Shown one piece after another: positions 34,201-43,189 of a stretch of 64,000 nucleotides of DNA. The DNA is from Comamonadaceae bacterium UBA2121 (GTDB taxonomy: Bacteria > Pseudomonadota > Gammaproteobacteria > Burkholderiales > Burkholderiaceae_C): the NCBI GenBank assembly GCA_002331385.1, contig DCYB01000001.1, positions 62,001 through 126,000 of the forward strand. Reading direction: 5' to 3'. A model generated the notes under the pieces. It made no database searches. It was not told the origin of the DNA and saw only the letters and a list, made by a program, of their open reading frames with translations. Within the stretch, counting starts at the first letter, position 1, and every line of letters starts with the position of its first letter. A program made the translations under genes and the position numbers.

Positions 34201-34920
34201 ATGGACGAGCCGATACTCAGCCTCGAAGAACGCGCCGCAATCAACAGCGGGCGCTGGTTTTCCTCCCTCTCGCCTTCGCTGCGTCACGACATATTGCGCT
34301 GCGCCTACGTCAAGCGCTACCGCGACGGCGGCCTGATCTGCGCGCGCGGCGACCCTCCGGACGAATGGATCGCCTGCGCGCGCGGGGCCGTGCGCGTCAG
34401 CTCCACCTCCATATCCGGCAAGCAGATCACGCTCACCTACGTAGAGCCCGGCATCTGGTTTGGCGACGTGGCGATGTTCGACGGCGACCGCCGCACGCAT
34501 GACGTGTACGCCCATGGCGACTCCACCATTCTTTGCGTGGCGCGTGCCGACTTCAAGAAAATCCTCTCGCAACACGCCGAGCTGTACGACGCGCTGCTGC
34601 AATTGCAGTCGCGCCGCATCCGCCAGTTGTTCGGGCTGGTGGAAGACCTCAACACCCTGCCCTTGCGCTCGCGACTGGCCAAGCAATTGCTGCATCTGGC
34701 GCGCAGTTACGGCGTGCCCAGTCTGGCCGAGGGGGCGGAAATCCGCATCGGCCTGCAATTGGCGCAAGAAGAATTGGCACAGCTTTTGGGTGCCTCGCGC
34801 CAGCGCGTGAATCAGGAGCTCAAGGCCATGGAGCGCGAAGAAGCCATCCGCATCGAGCCGGGCGGTCTGGTGGTGCGCGATCGATCGCTGCTGATGCGCA
34901 TCGTGGAACTTGATCGCTAG
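34201..34920 (+). CDS. Crp/Fnr family transcriptional regulator
   Basis: A 239-residue regulator. The N-terminal cyclic-nucleotide-binding-like beta-roll covers about 25-140 (GLICARGDPPDEWIACARGAVRVS, GIWFGDVAMFDGDRRTHDV), and the C-terminal winged helix carries ELAQLLGASRQRVNQELKAMEREEAI. There is no N-terminal Cys cluster, so it is not an oxygen-sensing Fnr. It follows the hydratase gene in the same direction with a 69-base gap and may regulate that pathway; the effector is unknown. Confidence 0.9.
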   Translation: MDEPILSLEERAAINSGRWFSSLSPSLRHDILRCAYVKRYRDGGLICARGDPPDEWIACARGAVRVSSTSISGKQITLTYVEPGIWFGDVAMFDGDRRTHDVYAHGDSTILCVARADFKKILSQHAELYDALLQLQSRRIRQLFGLVEDLNTLPLRSRLAKQLLHLARSYGVPSLAEGAEIRIGLQLAQEELAQLLGASRQRVNQELKAMEREEAIRIEPGGLVVRDRSLLMRIVELDR

Positions 34921-34935
34921 AAAGGCGCACTCGCG

Positions 34936-35823
34936 CTATGCATCCACCACGCCCCACACGCGGCGCAGTTGCGACAGCGTCGCCACCAGCGCCGGGTCAT
35001 GCTCCGTGGTGCGTGAATAGATAAATCCCAGTTGCGCAGGCACGCGCACATGCGGCCAGATGACCAGTTCGTTGCGTTCGGCCAGTTCCATCGCCTTGTC
35101 CTCCCGCAGCAGCGACAGCCCGAGCCCCGCGCGCACCAGGCTGTCACTCGCCGCCATCGCGTCCGCCTCCAGCACCTGATGCGGTGCCAGCCCCTGGCGC
35201 GCAAACAGGGCCAGCAGCAAGGTCTGGATGTGGTGCTGCACCGGCGCGCCGATCCAGGGCATCTGCGCCAGATCGCGCCACCCTGCTTGCAGGAACTTCT
35301 TTCCGTACACCACCGGCGCAACGATGCGGTAGTGCTGCGTTTGCAGCACCAATGCCTCCAACTCGCGCGGCATGTTGGCGGCGATGTAGAACGCGCCCTG
35401 CATGCCGCCGGACATGACCTGCTCGCACAGGTCCTGCGCCAGGCCATAGCGCGTCTTGATTTCCAAAAGTGGCAGCGCCGCAACCAGCGCGCGCAACAAT
35501 GAGCCGAGCCGCAAGGTGTCGGGATCGGCCACCGTGCCAATCAACAACTGCCCGGTCACCTCACCCTGCAATTCCTTTGCGCGGCCTTGCAGGAAGCCCG
35601 CAGCATCGAGCACTTTCTGCGCATCAGAGAGCAAGGACTCGCCTGCGCGCGTGAGGCTGATGCGCCCCGGGCGGCGATCGAACAGCGCCACGCCCAGCTC
35701 TTCCTCCAAAGCCTTGATCTGCGCGGTCACGGCGGGCTGCGTGACGTGCAGCGCCTCCGCCGTGCGCGTGACGCTGCCCAGCGTGGCGGCAGTCACGAAG
35801 GCGCGCAACTGGTACATCTCCAT
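34936..35823 (-). CDS. LysR-type transcriptional regulator
   Basis: A 295-residue LysR regulator. The helix-turn-helix is at about residues 16-38 (SVTRTAEALHVTQPAVTAQIKALEEELGVALFDR), followed by an effector domain with TVADPDTLRLGSLL. It lies 62 bases downstream of the ABC transporter genes on the same strand, so it may control that operon. It converges with the Crp/Fnr gene, 15 bases apart. The effector is unknown. Confidence 0.9.
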   Translation of the reverse strand: MEMYQLRAFVTAATLGSVTRTAEALHVTQPAVTAQIKALEEELGVALFDRRPGRISLTRAGESLLSDAQKVLDAAGFLQGRAKELQGEVTGQLLIGTVADPDTLRLGSLLRALVAALPLLEIKTRYGLAQDLCEQVMSGGMQGAFYIAANMPRELEALVLQTQHYRIVAPVVYGKKFLQAGWRDLAQMPWIGAPVQHHIQTLLLALFARQGLAPHQVLEADAMAASDSLVRAGLGLSLLREDKAMELAERNELVIWPHVRVPAQLGFIYSRTTEHDPALVATLSQLRRVWGVVDA

Positions 35824-35885
35824 GCGCGCAAGCCTACTGCAGCCGCGCCAGCGCGAAAGCTGATGGAAATCCCGATGTTGGAAAT

Positions 35886-36977
35886 CTATGCATCAAGATA
35901 GCGCAATTGCGTCGGCTCGATGCCAAGGCGCACCGCCGTGCCGGTCGGCAACATGCCGATGCCTGCGTAATGCGGCTGATCGGCCACCACCGCGATGTCG
36001 CCCACGCGCACGCGATAGCGCGAAAACTCGCCGAGAAATTCAGCGCTTTCCACCTGGCCGTCCACCCACACGCGCGAGGCGTCACCGGCATCATCCCGCA
36101 CGGCGATCTGCACCTGATGCGGGCGAAACGCCAGCGCGGCGGGACCCGTCGCGGGCGCCTCACCCGGGCGCGGCAACTGCATCGTGCCAATGCCGGGCAC
36201 GTGGAAGGTCAGCGACTCGCCCGTGACCTGCGTGACCTCGCCTTCCAGCACGTTCGCCGTGCCGACGAACTTGGCAACAAAACGGTTGACCGGGTAGTCG
36301 TACAGCCCCGCCGCCGAGCCCACCTGCTGCAGCACGCCCTTGTCGAGCACGGCCATGCGATCCGCCGTGGTCATGGCCTCTTCCTGATCGTGCGTGACGA
36401 AGATGGTGGTGAGCCCGAGCTTGTGCTGCAGGTTCTTCAGCTCTTCGCGCATCTGCACGCGCAGGTTCTTGTCGAGGTTCGAGAGCGGCTCATCGAGCAG
36501 CAACAGCTTGGGCTCGATCACCACCGTGCGCGCCAAGGCCACGCGCTGCTGCTGCCCGCCAGACAACTGCCCGGGCCTGCGCTGCGCGAACTGCGAGAGC
36601 CCGACCAGCTCCAGCACCTCACCCACCTTGCGCTGGATGGCAGCGCGTGTTTCGCGGCGCTCGACCAGACCGAACGCGACGTTGTCGAACACCGTCATGT
36701 GCGGCCACAGCGCATAGTTCTGGAACACCATGCCGATGTTGCGCGCATGCGGTGGCACGCCGGTCATGTCCTGACCACCCACGAGCAGTTCGCCGCGCTG
36801 GTGGCGGTTGAAGCCCGCAATCAGACGCAGCAGTGTCGATTTGCCCGAGCCCGATGGCCCCAGCAATGCGAAGAATTCGCCCGGCTCGATCTTCAGATTC
36901 ACATCGCGCAGCACCTCGTTGGTGCCATAGGACAGGCTGATGTGGCGGCATTCCAGGGAGACAGGATTGAGTTGCAT
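35886..36977 (-). CDS. ABC transporter ATPase, iron/spermidine/AEP type
   Basis: A 363-residue ATPase with Walker A GPSGSGKSTLL at about 40-50, signature LSGGQQQRVALART, Walker B LLLLDEPLSNLD and a C-terminal TOBE-type domain from about 280, as in FbpC, PotA and the aminoethylphosphonate transporters. It lies at the end of a substrate-binding protein-permease-ATPase operon (19 bases after the permease stop). The substrate is not determined by the ATPase. Confidence 0.9.
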   Translation of the reverse strand: MQLNPVSLECRHISLSYGTNEVLRDVNLKIEPGEFFALLGPSGSGKSTLLRLIAGFNRHQRGELLVGGQDMTGVPPHARNIGMVFQNYALWPHMTVFDNVAFGLVERRETRAAIQRKVGEVLELVGLSQFAQRRPGQLSGGQQQRVALARTVVIEPKLLLLDEPLSNLDKNLRVQMREELKNLQHKLGLTTIFVTHDQEEAMTTADRMAVLDKGVLQQVGSAAGLYDYPVNRFVAKFVGTANVLEGEVTQVTGESLTFHVPGIGTMQLPRPGEAPATGPAALAFRPHQVQIAVRDDAGDASRVWVDGQVESAEFLGEFSRYRVRVGDIAVVADQPHYAGIGMLPTGTAVRLGIEPTQLRYLDA

Positions 36978-36996
36978 GATGGCCAGACTCCTTCAA

Positions 36997-38754
36997 TCAG
37001 ACGGATTGCACCGTGGTGCGCGAGCGCTCGACGAACCGGTGCGAAAAATACGTACCCAGACCCACGACGATTACCGCCAGCACGCCCAGCGCTGCGCCCG
37101 GGCCACGCCCCGCAATGCTTTGCATGTAGAGGTAGATGCCGTAGCTCATTGGTGCCTGGCTTTCGGCCGAGGTCAGCATGATGGTGGCCGACAGTTCCAC
37201 CGCCGCCGTGATGAAGCTGGTGACGAAGCCCGCCAGGATGCCGCCCGCCATGAGCGGCACCATCACGCGGCGGATCACGCTCATGCGCCCTGCGCCCAGA
37301 CTTTGCGCTGCTTCTTCCAGCGAAATGTGCACCTGCTGCAATGCCGCCATGCACGAGCGCAAGGCATAGGGCAGACGCCGCACGGCATACGCCAGCATGA
37401 TCAGCACCCATGACGAAATCACGGGCGTGTCGGTGAACGGAATGTCCACGCCCCGGAACAGCCGCAGATAGCCGATCGCCAGCACCAGCCCGGGAATGGC
37501 GAGCGCCACCGACGCCATGTAGTCCAGCCACTGGCGTGCTGGCAGCCGCGTGCGCAGGATGAGGTAGGCAATCGCCGTGCCGATCACCACGTCGATGGTC
37601 GCGGCCAGCACGCAGTACAGCAGCGTGTTCGCGATCATGTTGCCCGAGTCGTTGAACACGGTGGCGTAATGGTCCAGCGTGAAACTGTCGGGCAGCACCG
37701 AGAAACTCCACACCTTGGCGAAGGACATCAACAAAATACCGAAGTGCGGCGCCAGCACGACGAGCAGGATGAAGACGATCCAGCCATAGGCCAGGACCGC
37801 CTCCCACTTCGTCAGGCGGCGCTTTTGCAGTGCGCTACCGCCCTTTTGCAGCGTGGCGTAATCCTTGCCCTTCATGACGCGCGCCGACAGCCACAGCGCC
37901 ACGATGGAGAACACGATCATGATCACGCTGATGACGTAGCCCAGCGGATCATCCAACCCCACGGAAGTGATGCGCAGATAGGCCTGCGGCGCCAGCATGT
38001 TGGTCACGCCCATGACGAGGGGCGTGCCCAGATCGTCGAACACCTTCACGAACACCAGCGCCGCCCCGGCCAGATAGCCCGGCATGGCGAGCGGAAAAAT
38101 CACGCGGCGAAAGAGGCGGAATCCGCGCGCCCCCAGGTTCAGCGCAGATTCCTCCATCGCGCCGTCGATGTTGCGCATGGCGGCAACGAGGTTCAGCAGG
38201 ATGAAGGGAAAGTAGTGGATGCTTTCCACAAAGATCACGCCCGTCAGGCCGTCCATGATCGGCACGGTGAAACCGAACCAGTCGTCGAGCAGCAGGTTCA
38301 CCGAGCCACTGCGGCCAAAGATCAGTTGCAGCGCCACGGCACCGACGAACGGCGGCATGATGAGCGGCAGCACGCCCAATGTCTGGATCAGCAGCGCGCC
38401 GCGAAACTCGAATCGCACCGTGAGATAGGCCAGCGGCACCGCAATCACGCTGGCGAAGAACACGCTCGCCAGCGACACCATCAGACTGTTCAGGAACGAC
38501 TCGGTGAACACCGTCTGATCGAAGAAGTTGGCAAAGTGCCCCAGGGTGAAGCTGCCCGTGTCGGTCACGAACGCGGTGTAGATCACCAGACAGACCGGAA
38601 CGATCAGGAACACCAGCAGGAACAGGCCGATCAGGAGGAACGCCGCCCACGGCCCCCAGCCGGAGATCCGGCTGGCCGCCGAAGGCGCGGCTGGTGAGGT
38701 AGGCCCAGGCGCGGATGCGCCGCCGCCCGGTGCTGCTGACAGATGTGCACTCAT
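36997..38754 (-). CDS. ABC transporter permease, fused double-domain (FbpB-like)
   Basis: A 585-residue permease made of two MetI-like halves in one chain, about twelve membrane segments, the FbpB layout. Two EAA-type loops are seen: MEESALNLGARGFRLFRRVIFPLAMPG in the first half and LEEAAQSLGAGRMSVIRRVMVPLMAGG in the second. The N-terminus before the first helix is Pro/Ala/Ser-rich and disordered. It forms the channel for the binding protein encoded upstream; substrate inferred only at the family level (ferric iron or a phosphonate-like solute). Confidence 0.9.
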   Translation of the reverse strand: MSAHLSAAPGGGASAPGPTSPAAPSAASRISGWGPWAAFLLIGLFLLVFLIVPVCLVIYTAFVTDTGSFTLGHFANFFDQTVFTESFLNSLMVSLASVFFASVIAVPLAYLTVRFEFRGALLIQTLGVLPLIMPPFVGAVALQLIFGRSGSVNLLLDDWFGFTVPIMDGLTGVIFVESIHYFPFILLNLVAAMRNIDGAMEESALNLGARGFRLFRRVIFPLAMPGYLAGAALVFVKVFDDLGTPLVMGVTNMLAPQAYLRITSVGLDDPLGYVISVIMIVFSIVALWLSARVMKGKDYATLQKGGSALQKRRLTKWEAVLAYGWIVFILLVVLAPHFGILLMSFAKVWSFSVLPDSFTLDHYATVFNDSGNMIANTLLYCVLAATIDVVIGTAIAYLILRTRLPARQWLDYMASVALAIPGLVLAIGYLRLFRGVDIPFTDTPVISSWVLIMLAYAVRRLPYALRSCMAALQQVHISLEEAAQSLGAGRMSVIRRVMVPLMAGGILAGFVTSFITAAVELSATIMLTSAESQAPMSYGIYLYMQSIAGRGPGAALGVLAVIVVGLGTYFSHRFVERSRTTVQSV

Positions 38755-38832
38755 GGTGAAGCTCCTGCAATGCGCGTGCGGCCCGCGCCGCCGCGCATTG
38801 CTGTGGTCGCAAAGAATCGTGTGGCGGTGAAC

Positions 38833-40164
38833 TTACCTAGCCATGCCCCGGGCCTGTATGGCCAGTTGCTGTGCCTTCTCGTAATTGGCCTTGGCCTTGG
38901 TCGCCCACATCTGCTCCATGCCGGTCAGCTCCTTGGCCACAGCCACGTCGCGTCGGCTCTTCTTGAACAGTTCAAGGAACTGCGTGTCCTTCACGTTGGC
39001 CTCGCCCACCAGGGGCGAATAGGCCAGCGAGCGGGCCTGCGCCAGCAACTCCTTGCCCTGCACATTCGGCTTGGCCTTGAGCGCCTTGTCGGCCTCGTGA
39101 ATGGCCTTGGTCGCGGCTTGCAACTCCTTCAGGCGGAACGTCACCATCTGATCGAACAGATTGATCACGACCTGATAGCGTGACTCGGCCAGTTGCGAGT
39201 CGAAGTGCACCTTGGCGCGCTTGGCCACATCCTGCGGCACGGGATAGCCCGCGGGTGCTTTCAGCATGTTGTAGGGCAGGATCGGCAGGCGGCTGATCTT
39301 GGGATCGAACAGCAATTGCTGGCCCTGCGTGGACATGGTGAAGGCCATGAACTTCTTCGCCTCGTCGGCGTTCTTTGCACCAGCGATCAGCGCGATATTG
39401 GCCGGCACCACCGCCGTCATCGAGGGATAGACGAACTCCACCGGAAACCCGGAATACTTGCCCGCCAGACCGAAGAAATCGATCACGATGCCCACGCCGT
39501 ACTGGCCATTGTTCACGCCGTCCGGCACGGCAAAACTGCGATCGGTGACGGCAGCGGCATTGCCCATCATCTCGAGCAACTGTCCCCAGCCTTTTTCCCA
39601 ACCTTCACCTTGCAGGATGGTCTCGACGGTGAGCTGGGTCGTGCCCGAGCGCGACGGCGAGGAAATGGCCACATGGCCGAAATATTCCGGCTTGGTCAGG
39701 TCGCTCCACTCTTTGGGGTCGGGCAGCTTGTGCGCCTTCGTATAGCGCGTGTTCCACATGATGCCGTAACCCGCCAGCGCCTGTCCGTAGTACAGGCCTT
39801 GGGGATCGTTCAGCGGATAGTTGCCGATCTTCGCGGGCGCGCTCTTGTTGATGGTTTCCGGCGCGGGTGCGAGCAGCTTGTTGCGCGACAGCACCTCAAA
39901 CGCATCGGGCGCGCTGGCCCACATCACGTCGGGACGCTGGCCCTCGGGCAACTCGCGCACATAGGCCACCGAGGCCGTGGTGTTCTTGTTCAGGATCTCG
40001 ATCTTGATGCCAGGATTCGCCGCCTCGAACGCCTTTTGATAGGCGCTCGTCAACTCCTTCGGGAACGACGTCAGCACCGTCACCGTGCCGGCTTGCGACG
40101 CGGCCGCGCCCAGCAAACCTGCCACCACGCTCGCCGCTGCCACCCAGATTTTCTTCTTTTGCAT
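38833..40164 (-). CDS. ABC transporter periplasmic substrate-binding protein
   Basis: A 443-residue binding protein of the iron/aminoethylphosphonate-like group. I start at the ATG at 40164, which has AGGAGA upstream and gives a signal peptide (KKKIWVAAASVVAGLLGAAASQA). The core has TVTVLTSFPKELTSAYQKAFEAANPGI, PDVMWASAPDAFEVLS and SSPSRSGTTQLTVETILQGEGWEKGW. After the normal end there is an extra helical tail of about 100 residues (KELQAATKAIHEADKALKAK to EKAQQLAIQARGMAR) not usual in FbpA. It starts the three-gene ABC operon and is divergent from nadA. Confidence 0.87.
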   Translation of the reverse strand: MQKKKIWVAAASVVAGLLGAAASQAGTVTVLTSFPKELTSAYQKAFEAANPGIKIEILNKNTTASVAYVRELPEGQRPDVMWASAPDAFEVLSRNKLLAPAPETINKSAPAKIGNYPLNDPQGLYYGQALAGYGIMWNTRYTKAHKLPDPKEWSDLTKPEYFGHVAISSPSRSGTTQLTVETILQGEGWEKGWGQLLEMMGNAAAVTDRSFAVPDGVNNGQYGVGIVIDFFGLAGKYSGFPVEFVYPSMTAVVPANIALIAGAKNADEAKKFMAFTMSTQGQQLLFDPKISRLPILPYNMLKAPAGYPVPQDVAKRAKVHFDSQLAESRYQVVINLFDQMVTFRLKELQAATKAIHEADKALKAKPNVQGKELLAQARSLAYSPLVGEANVKDTQFLELFKKSRRDVAVAKELTGMEQMWATKAKANYEKAQQLAIQARGMAR

Positions 40165-40310
40165 GTTGTATGTCTCCTGATATGAGTTGGGGGATGGTGC
40201 GACTCTAGGCATTGCCCACGCCCTACGCCAATCATCGTTTTTGATGCGGCCCATCACCCACGCACTGGATCGGGTTAACCCTTGCAATGTCGCCGTGCCT
40301 TCTCGCGGCA

Positions 40311-40340
40311 TTGTGCTCAATTTGAGCACTAATGCATAAT
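40311..40340 (+). promoter_or_regulatory. Candidate nadA promoter
   Basis: A TTGTGC box at 40311 and a CATAAT box at 40335 are 18 bases apart, a plausible sigma-70 promoter ahead of nadA. Two palindromic operators overlap the -35 box and lie just past the -10 box. Confidence 0.5.
40313..40329. promoter_or_regulatory. Palindromic operator 1 upstream of nadA
   Basis: Perfect 17-base dyad, GTGCTCAA-T-TTGAGCAC. It overlaps the candidate -35 box of nadA. Confidence 0.7.
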
Positions 40341-40355
40341 ACTCAAATTGAGTAC
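40339..40355. promoter_or_regulatory. Palindromic operator 2 upstream of nadA
   Basis: Seventeen-base dyad, ATACTCAA-A-TTGAGTAC, with seven of eight paired positions, sharing the core CTCAAwTTGAG with operator 1. The centres are 26 bases apart, so two dimers could bind on nearly the same face of the helix. It starts at the -10 box, as expected for a repressor site. Confidence 0.7.
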
Positions 40356-40382
40356 AACAAATCTGCCCCAAGGAGTCACCCC

Positions 40383-41522
40383 ATGTCCATGAAGTCCGTG
40401 TCTTTCGACATGCCGCTGTCGTCCGACCAGTCACCCGGCACCTGTCGCACCGCCGAGGCGTGGGCGCGCGTGCCTGCCGCCGTCGATGCACAGGCCATGC
40501 AGCGCCACATCGCACGCATTCGTACACTGCTGCAAGAACACAATGCAGTGCTGGTGACCCACTACTACGTCGACGGGGCGCTGCAAGACCTCCCGCGCGC
40601 CACGGGAGGTTGCGTGGGCGATTCGCTGGAGATGGCGCGCTTTGGCGCGGAACACGCGGCGCAAACGCTGGTCGTGGCGGGTGTGCGCTTCATGGGCGAA
40701 ACGGCGAAGATGCTCAGCCCCGACAAGCGCGTGCTGATGCCCGATCTGGATGCCACCTGCTCGCTCGATCTCGGCTGCCCTGCAGACGAATTTGCGCGCT
40801 TTTGCGACGCCCATCCCGACCGCACGGTGGTCATTTACGCCAACACCAGCGCTGCCGTGAAGGCGCGCGCAGACTGGGTGGTGACGTCTTCCGTGGGCGA
40901 GCGCATCGTCGCGCACCTGCATGCGCGTGGCGAGAAAATCCTCTGGGCGCCCGATCGCCATCTGGGCCAATACATCCAGCAGAAAACGGGCGCAGACATG
41001 CTGCTCTGGCAAGGCTCCTGCGTCGTACACGATGAATTCAAGGCCGACGAATTGCAGGCGCTGGCCAATGACATGCCACACGCGGCGATTCTGGTGCACC
41101 CGGAATCCCCTGCCGCCGTCGCCGCGCTGGCCGATGTCGTGGGCTCTACAACGCAACTCATCGCTGCCATCGACCGATTGCCAACCAATACCTTCATCGT
41201 CGCCACGGATCAAGGCATCGTGCATGCCATGCGCATGCGCCATCCTGACAAGCAATTCATCGCCGCGCCCACCGCCGGACCGGGCGCGACCTGCAAAAGC
41301 TGCGCCATGTGCCCATGGATGGCGATGAACGCGCTGGAGGGCGTGCGCCGCGCGCTGGAAGAAGGTGTCGGCGAAGTGACACTGGACCGCACCCTGGCCG
41401 CAGCCGCGCGCAAGCCGGTCGAGCGCATGCTGCAATTTGCTGCGCAACATCAGGAGCGCGTGCAGACCAGTGACGATCATGCGGTCGACGCCGCCATGTT
41501 CCAGCACTTCGGGCCGGCATGA
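40383..41522 (+). CDS. nadA: Quinolinate synthase NadA
   Basis: A 379-residue [4Fe-4S] enzyme making quinolinate from iminoaspartate and dihydroxyacetone phosphate in NAD synthesis. Ligand-region cysteines occur in CSLDLGCPADEF, WQGSCVVHDEF and CKSCAMCPWMAMN. LLQEHNAVLVTHYYVDGALQ and ILVHPESPAAV are family-typical. The ATG at 40383 has AAGGAG upstream; the frame extends further but into the operator region. It is followed by a broken nadB, so its normal substrate supply is not encoded next to it. Confidence 0.94.
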   Translation: MSMKSVSFDMPLSSDQSPGTCRTAEAWARVPAAVDAQAMQRHIARIRTLLQEHNAVLVTHYYVDGALQDLPRATGGCVGDSLEMARFGAEHAAQTLVVAGVRFMGETAKMLSPDKRVLMPDLDATCSLDLGCPADEFARFCDAHPDRTVVIYANTSAAVKARADWVVTSSVGERIVAHLHARGEKILWAPDRHLGQYIQQKTGADMLLWQGSCVVHDEFKADELQALANDMPHAAILVHPESPAAVAALADVVGSTTQLIAAIDRLPTNTFIVATDQGIVHAMRMRHPDKQFIAAPTAGPGATCKSCAMCPWMAMNALEGVRRALEEGVGEVTLDRTLAAAARKPVERMLQFAAQHQERVQTSDDHAVDAAMFQHFGPA

Positions 41523-41533
41523 GGGAGTCCGCC

Positions 41534-42205
41534 ATGCACACAAACGACGCCCCTCGCGGCGACGTACTCATCATCGGCGCAGGCCTCGCGGGACTGACGG
41601 CGGCGCTGTCGTTGCCGCCGTGCTGGACCCGGCCGACAGCATCGAATCCCACGTGCAGGACACGCTCGTCGCAGGCGCTGGTCTGTGCGACGAACACGCA
41701 GTGCGCGCCATCGTCATGCAAGCGCCAGCCGCCATCGAATGGCTGCGCGCACTGGGTGTGCCGTTCGACACAGTGGCAGGCAGCGACGCACTGCACCTTG
41801 GGCGCGAAGGCGGTCATCAACACCGGCGCATCGCGCACGTCGCGGACCATACCGGACAGGCCGTGCATGCCGCCGTCGTGCGCGCCGCGCGCCAGCGCAA
41901 TCACATCACGCTCTGGGAAGGGCATACCGCGCTCGAACTGCTTGCATCGTCGCCCCCAGCGGGTGCCCGAACCTGGCACCTGTGCAGCGCCGCTGCAGCA
42001 GCTGATGCACTCGGCGGCGGGAATCGAGCGCAACGCCAGCCACCTGTTGCAAGCACAACAGCAATTGCGCATCTGGAAACACGATGCGGATCGTTCGCCA
42101 GAGATGAGAAACGCGATCATCACGAGCGAACTCATAGTGCAAGCAGCGTCGCGCCGATCACACAATGCAGGGACACATTTGCGCTCCGACCTGCAACCTG
42201 GGTAA
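41534..42205 (+). pseudogene. nadB: nadB (L-aspartate oxidase) remnant with internal deletions and frameshifts
   Basis: Three pieces of NadB remain. The first, in one frame, is the FAD motif DVLIIGAGLAGLTAALSL (41561-41614). The frame then shifts and roughly forty codons are missing; the next piece reads AVLDPADSIESHVQDTLVAG to LHLGREGGHQHRRIAHVAD (about 41617-41960), the NadB substrate region. A second junction near 41990 jumps over several hundred missing codons and returns to the first frame with the C-terminal AGIERNASHLLQAQQQLRIW and MRNAIITSELIVQAASRR. Normal NadB is about 530 residues; the remains total about 220. No working enzyme can be made. Confidence 0.9.
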
Positions 42206-42289
42206 CGAAATCGCTACAGGTAAATGCAATTGGCTGCAGGATGTCATTTCACCAGATAAAATGCGCGCATTGTGAGACATCTGGTTGCT

Positions 42290-43102
42290 ATGAAAAAAAA
42301 CTACTCAGACACCCCCGCCAAGCCCAGTGTTCAGGTTCTCGAACGCATGTTTGTACTCATTGACGTATTGGCATCGCGGGAGGAAGCGATCTCCCTCAAG
42401 GAAATCAGCGAAAAGACAGGCCTGCACCCTTCCACCACCCATCGCATCCTGAACGACCTGACGATTGGCCGCTTCGTTGATCGTCCCGAGTCCGGCAGCT
42501 ATCGCCTTGGCATGCGCCTGCTGGAATTGGGCAACCTCGTGAAAGCGCGCCTGTCTGTACGCGATGCCGCCATGGCGCCCATGCGCCAGTTGCACAAGTT
42601 GATCCAGCAACCCGTCAACCTGAGCGTGCGTCAGGGCGACGAAATCGTGTATGTGGAACGTGCCTACAGCGAACGCTCCGGCATGCAAGTGGTGCGCGCC
42701 ATTGGCGGCCACGCGCCATTGCATCTGACGTCTACCGGCAAGCTGTTTCTGGCCGCCGATGATCCCCAGCGCGTGCGCGCCTATGCCACGCGCACCGGCT
42801 TGCCGGGACACACGCGCAACAGCATCACGCAATTGCCGATTCTGGAACGCGAACTCGGCAAAGCCCGCCAATACGGCATGGCACGCGACAACGAAGAGCT
42901 GGAATTGGGCGTGCGCTGCATGGCCGCTGGCGTGTTTGATGACCAAGGACAACTCGTGGCAGGCCTATCCATTTCCGCCCCCACCGACCGCATGGACGAC
43001 AGCTGGTTGCCCAAGCTCCAAGCCACGGCCAAGGAAATCTCCCAAGCGCTCGGATACATCGAAGGCCAGCGCACGGCCTTCAACGGCCCGGTTGGCGGCT
43101 GA
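42290..43102 (+). CDS. IclR-family transcriptional regulator
   Basis: A 270-residue IclR regulator. The N-terminal winged helix is at about 15-75 (SVQVLERMFVLIDVLAS, LKEISEKTGLHPSTTHRILNDL), and the effector-binding domain follows with YVERAYSERSGMQVV, HLTSTGKLFLA and ELELGVRCMAAGVFDDQG. I use the ATG at 42290; a GTG at 42272 in the same frame would add six residues. It is alone after the nadB remnant; I see no neighbour that clearly names its target. A terminator follows. Confidence 0.9.
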   Translation: MKKNYSDTPAKPSVQVLERMFVLIDVLASREEAISLKEISEKTGLHPSTTHRILNDLTIGRFVDRPESGSYRLGMRLLELGNLVKARLSVRDAAMAPMRQLHKLIQQPVNLSVRQGDEIVYVERAYSERSGMQVVRAIGGHAPLHLTSTGKLFLAADDPQRVRAYATRTGLPGHTRNSITQLPILERELGKARQYGMARDNEELELGVRCMAAGVFDDQGQLVAGLSISAPTDRMDDSWLPKLQATAKEISQALGYIEGQRTAFNGPVGG

Positions 43103-43142
43103 CCAGGCACACGCCTGCATCGTGCGCGATCAGCGCACCAAC

Positions 43143-43170
43143 AAAAAACCGCGCAATGCGCGGTTTTTTT
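43143..43170. terminator. Bidirectional terminator between IclR gene and pbpG
   Basis: AACCGCGC and GCGCGGTT form a stem with a two-base loop region, flanked by A-run and T-run, so it can end both convergent transcripts. Confidence 0.85.
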
Positions 43171-43189
43171 GGTTGGGTCGGTCCGGGAA

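Noticed and set aside
33229..34767. Minus-strand 512-codon frame over the enoyl-CoA hydratase and Crp/Fnr genes
   Set aside because: Both plus-strand genes have intact family motifs; this frame has none.
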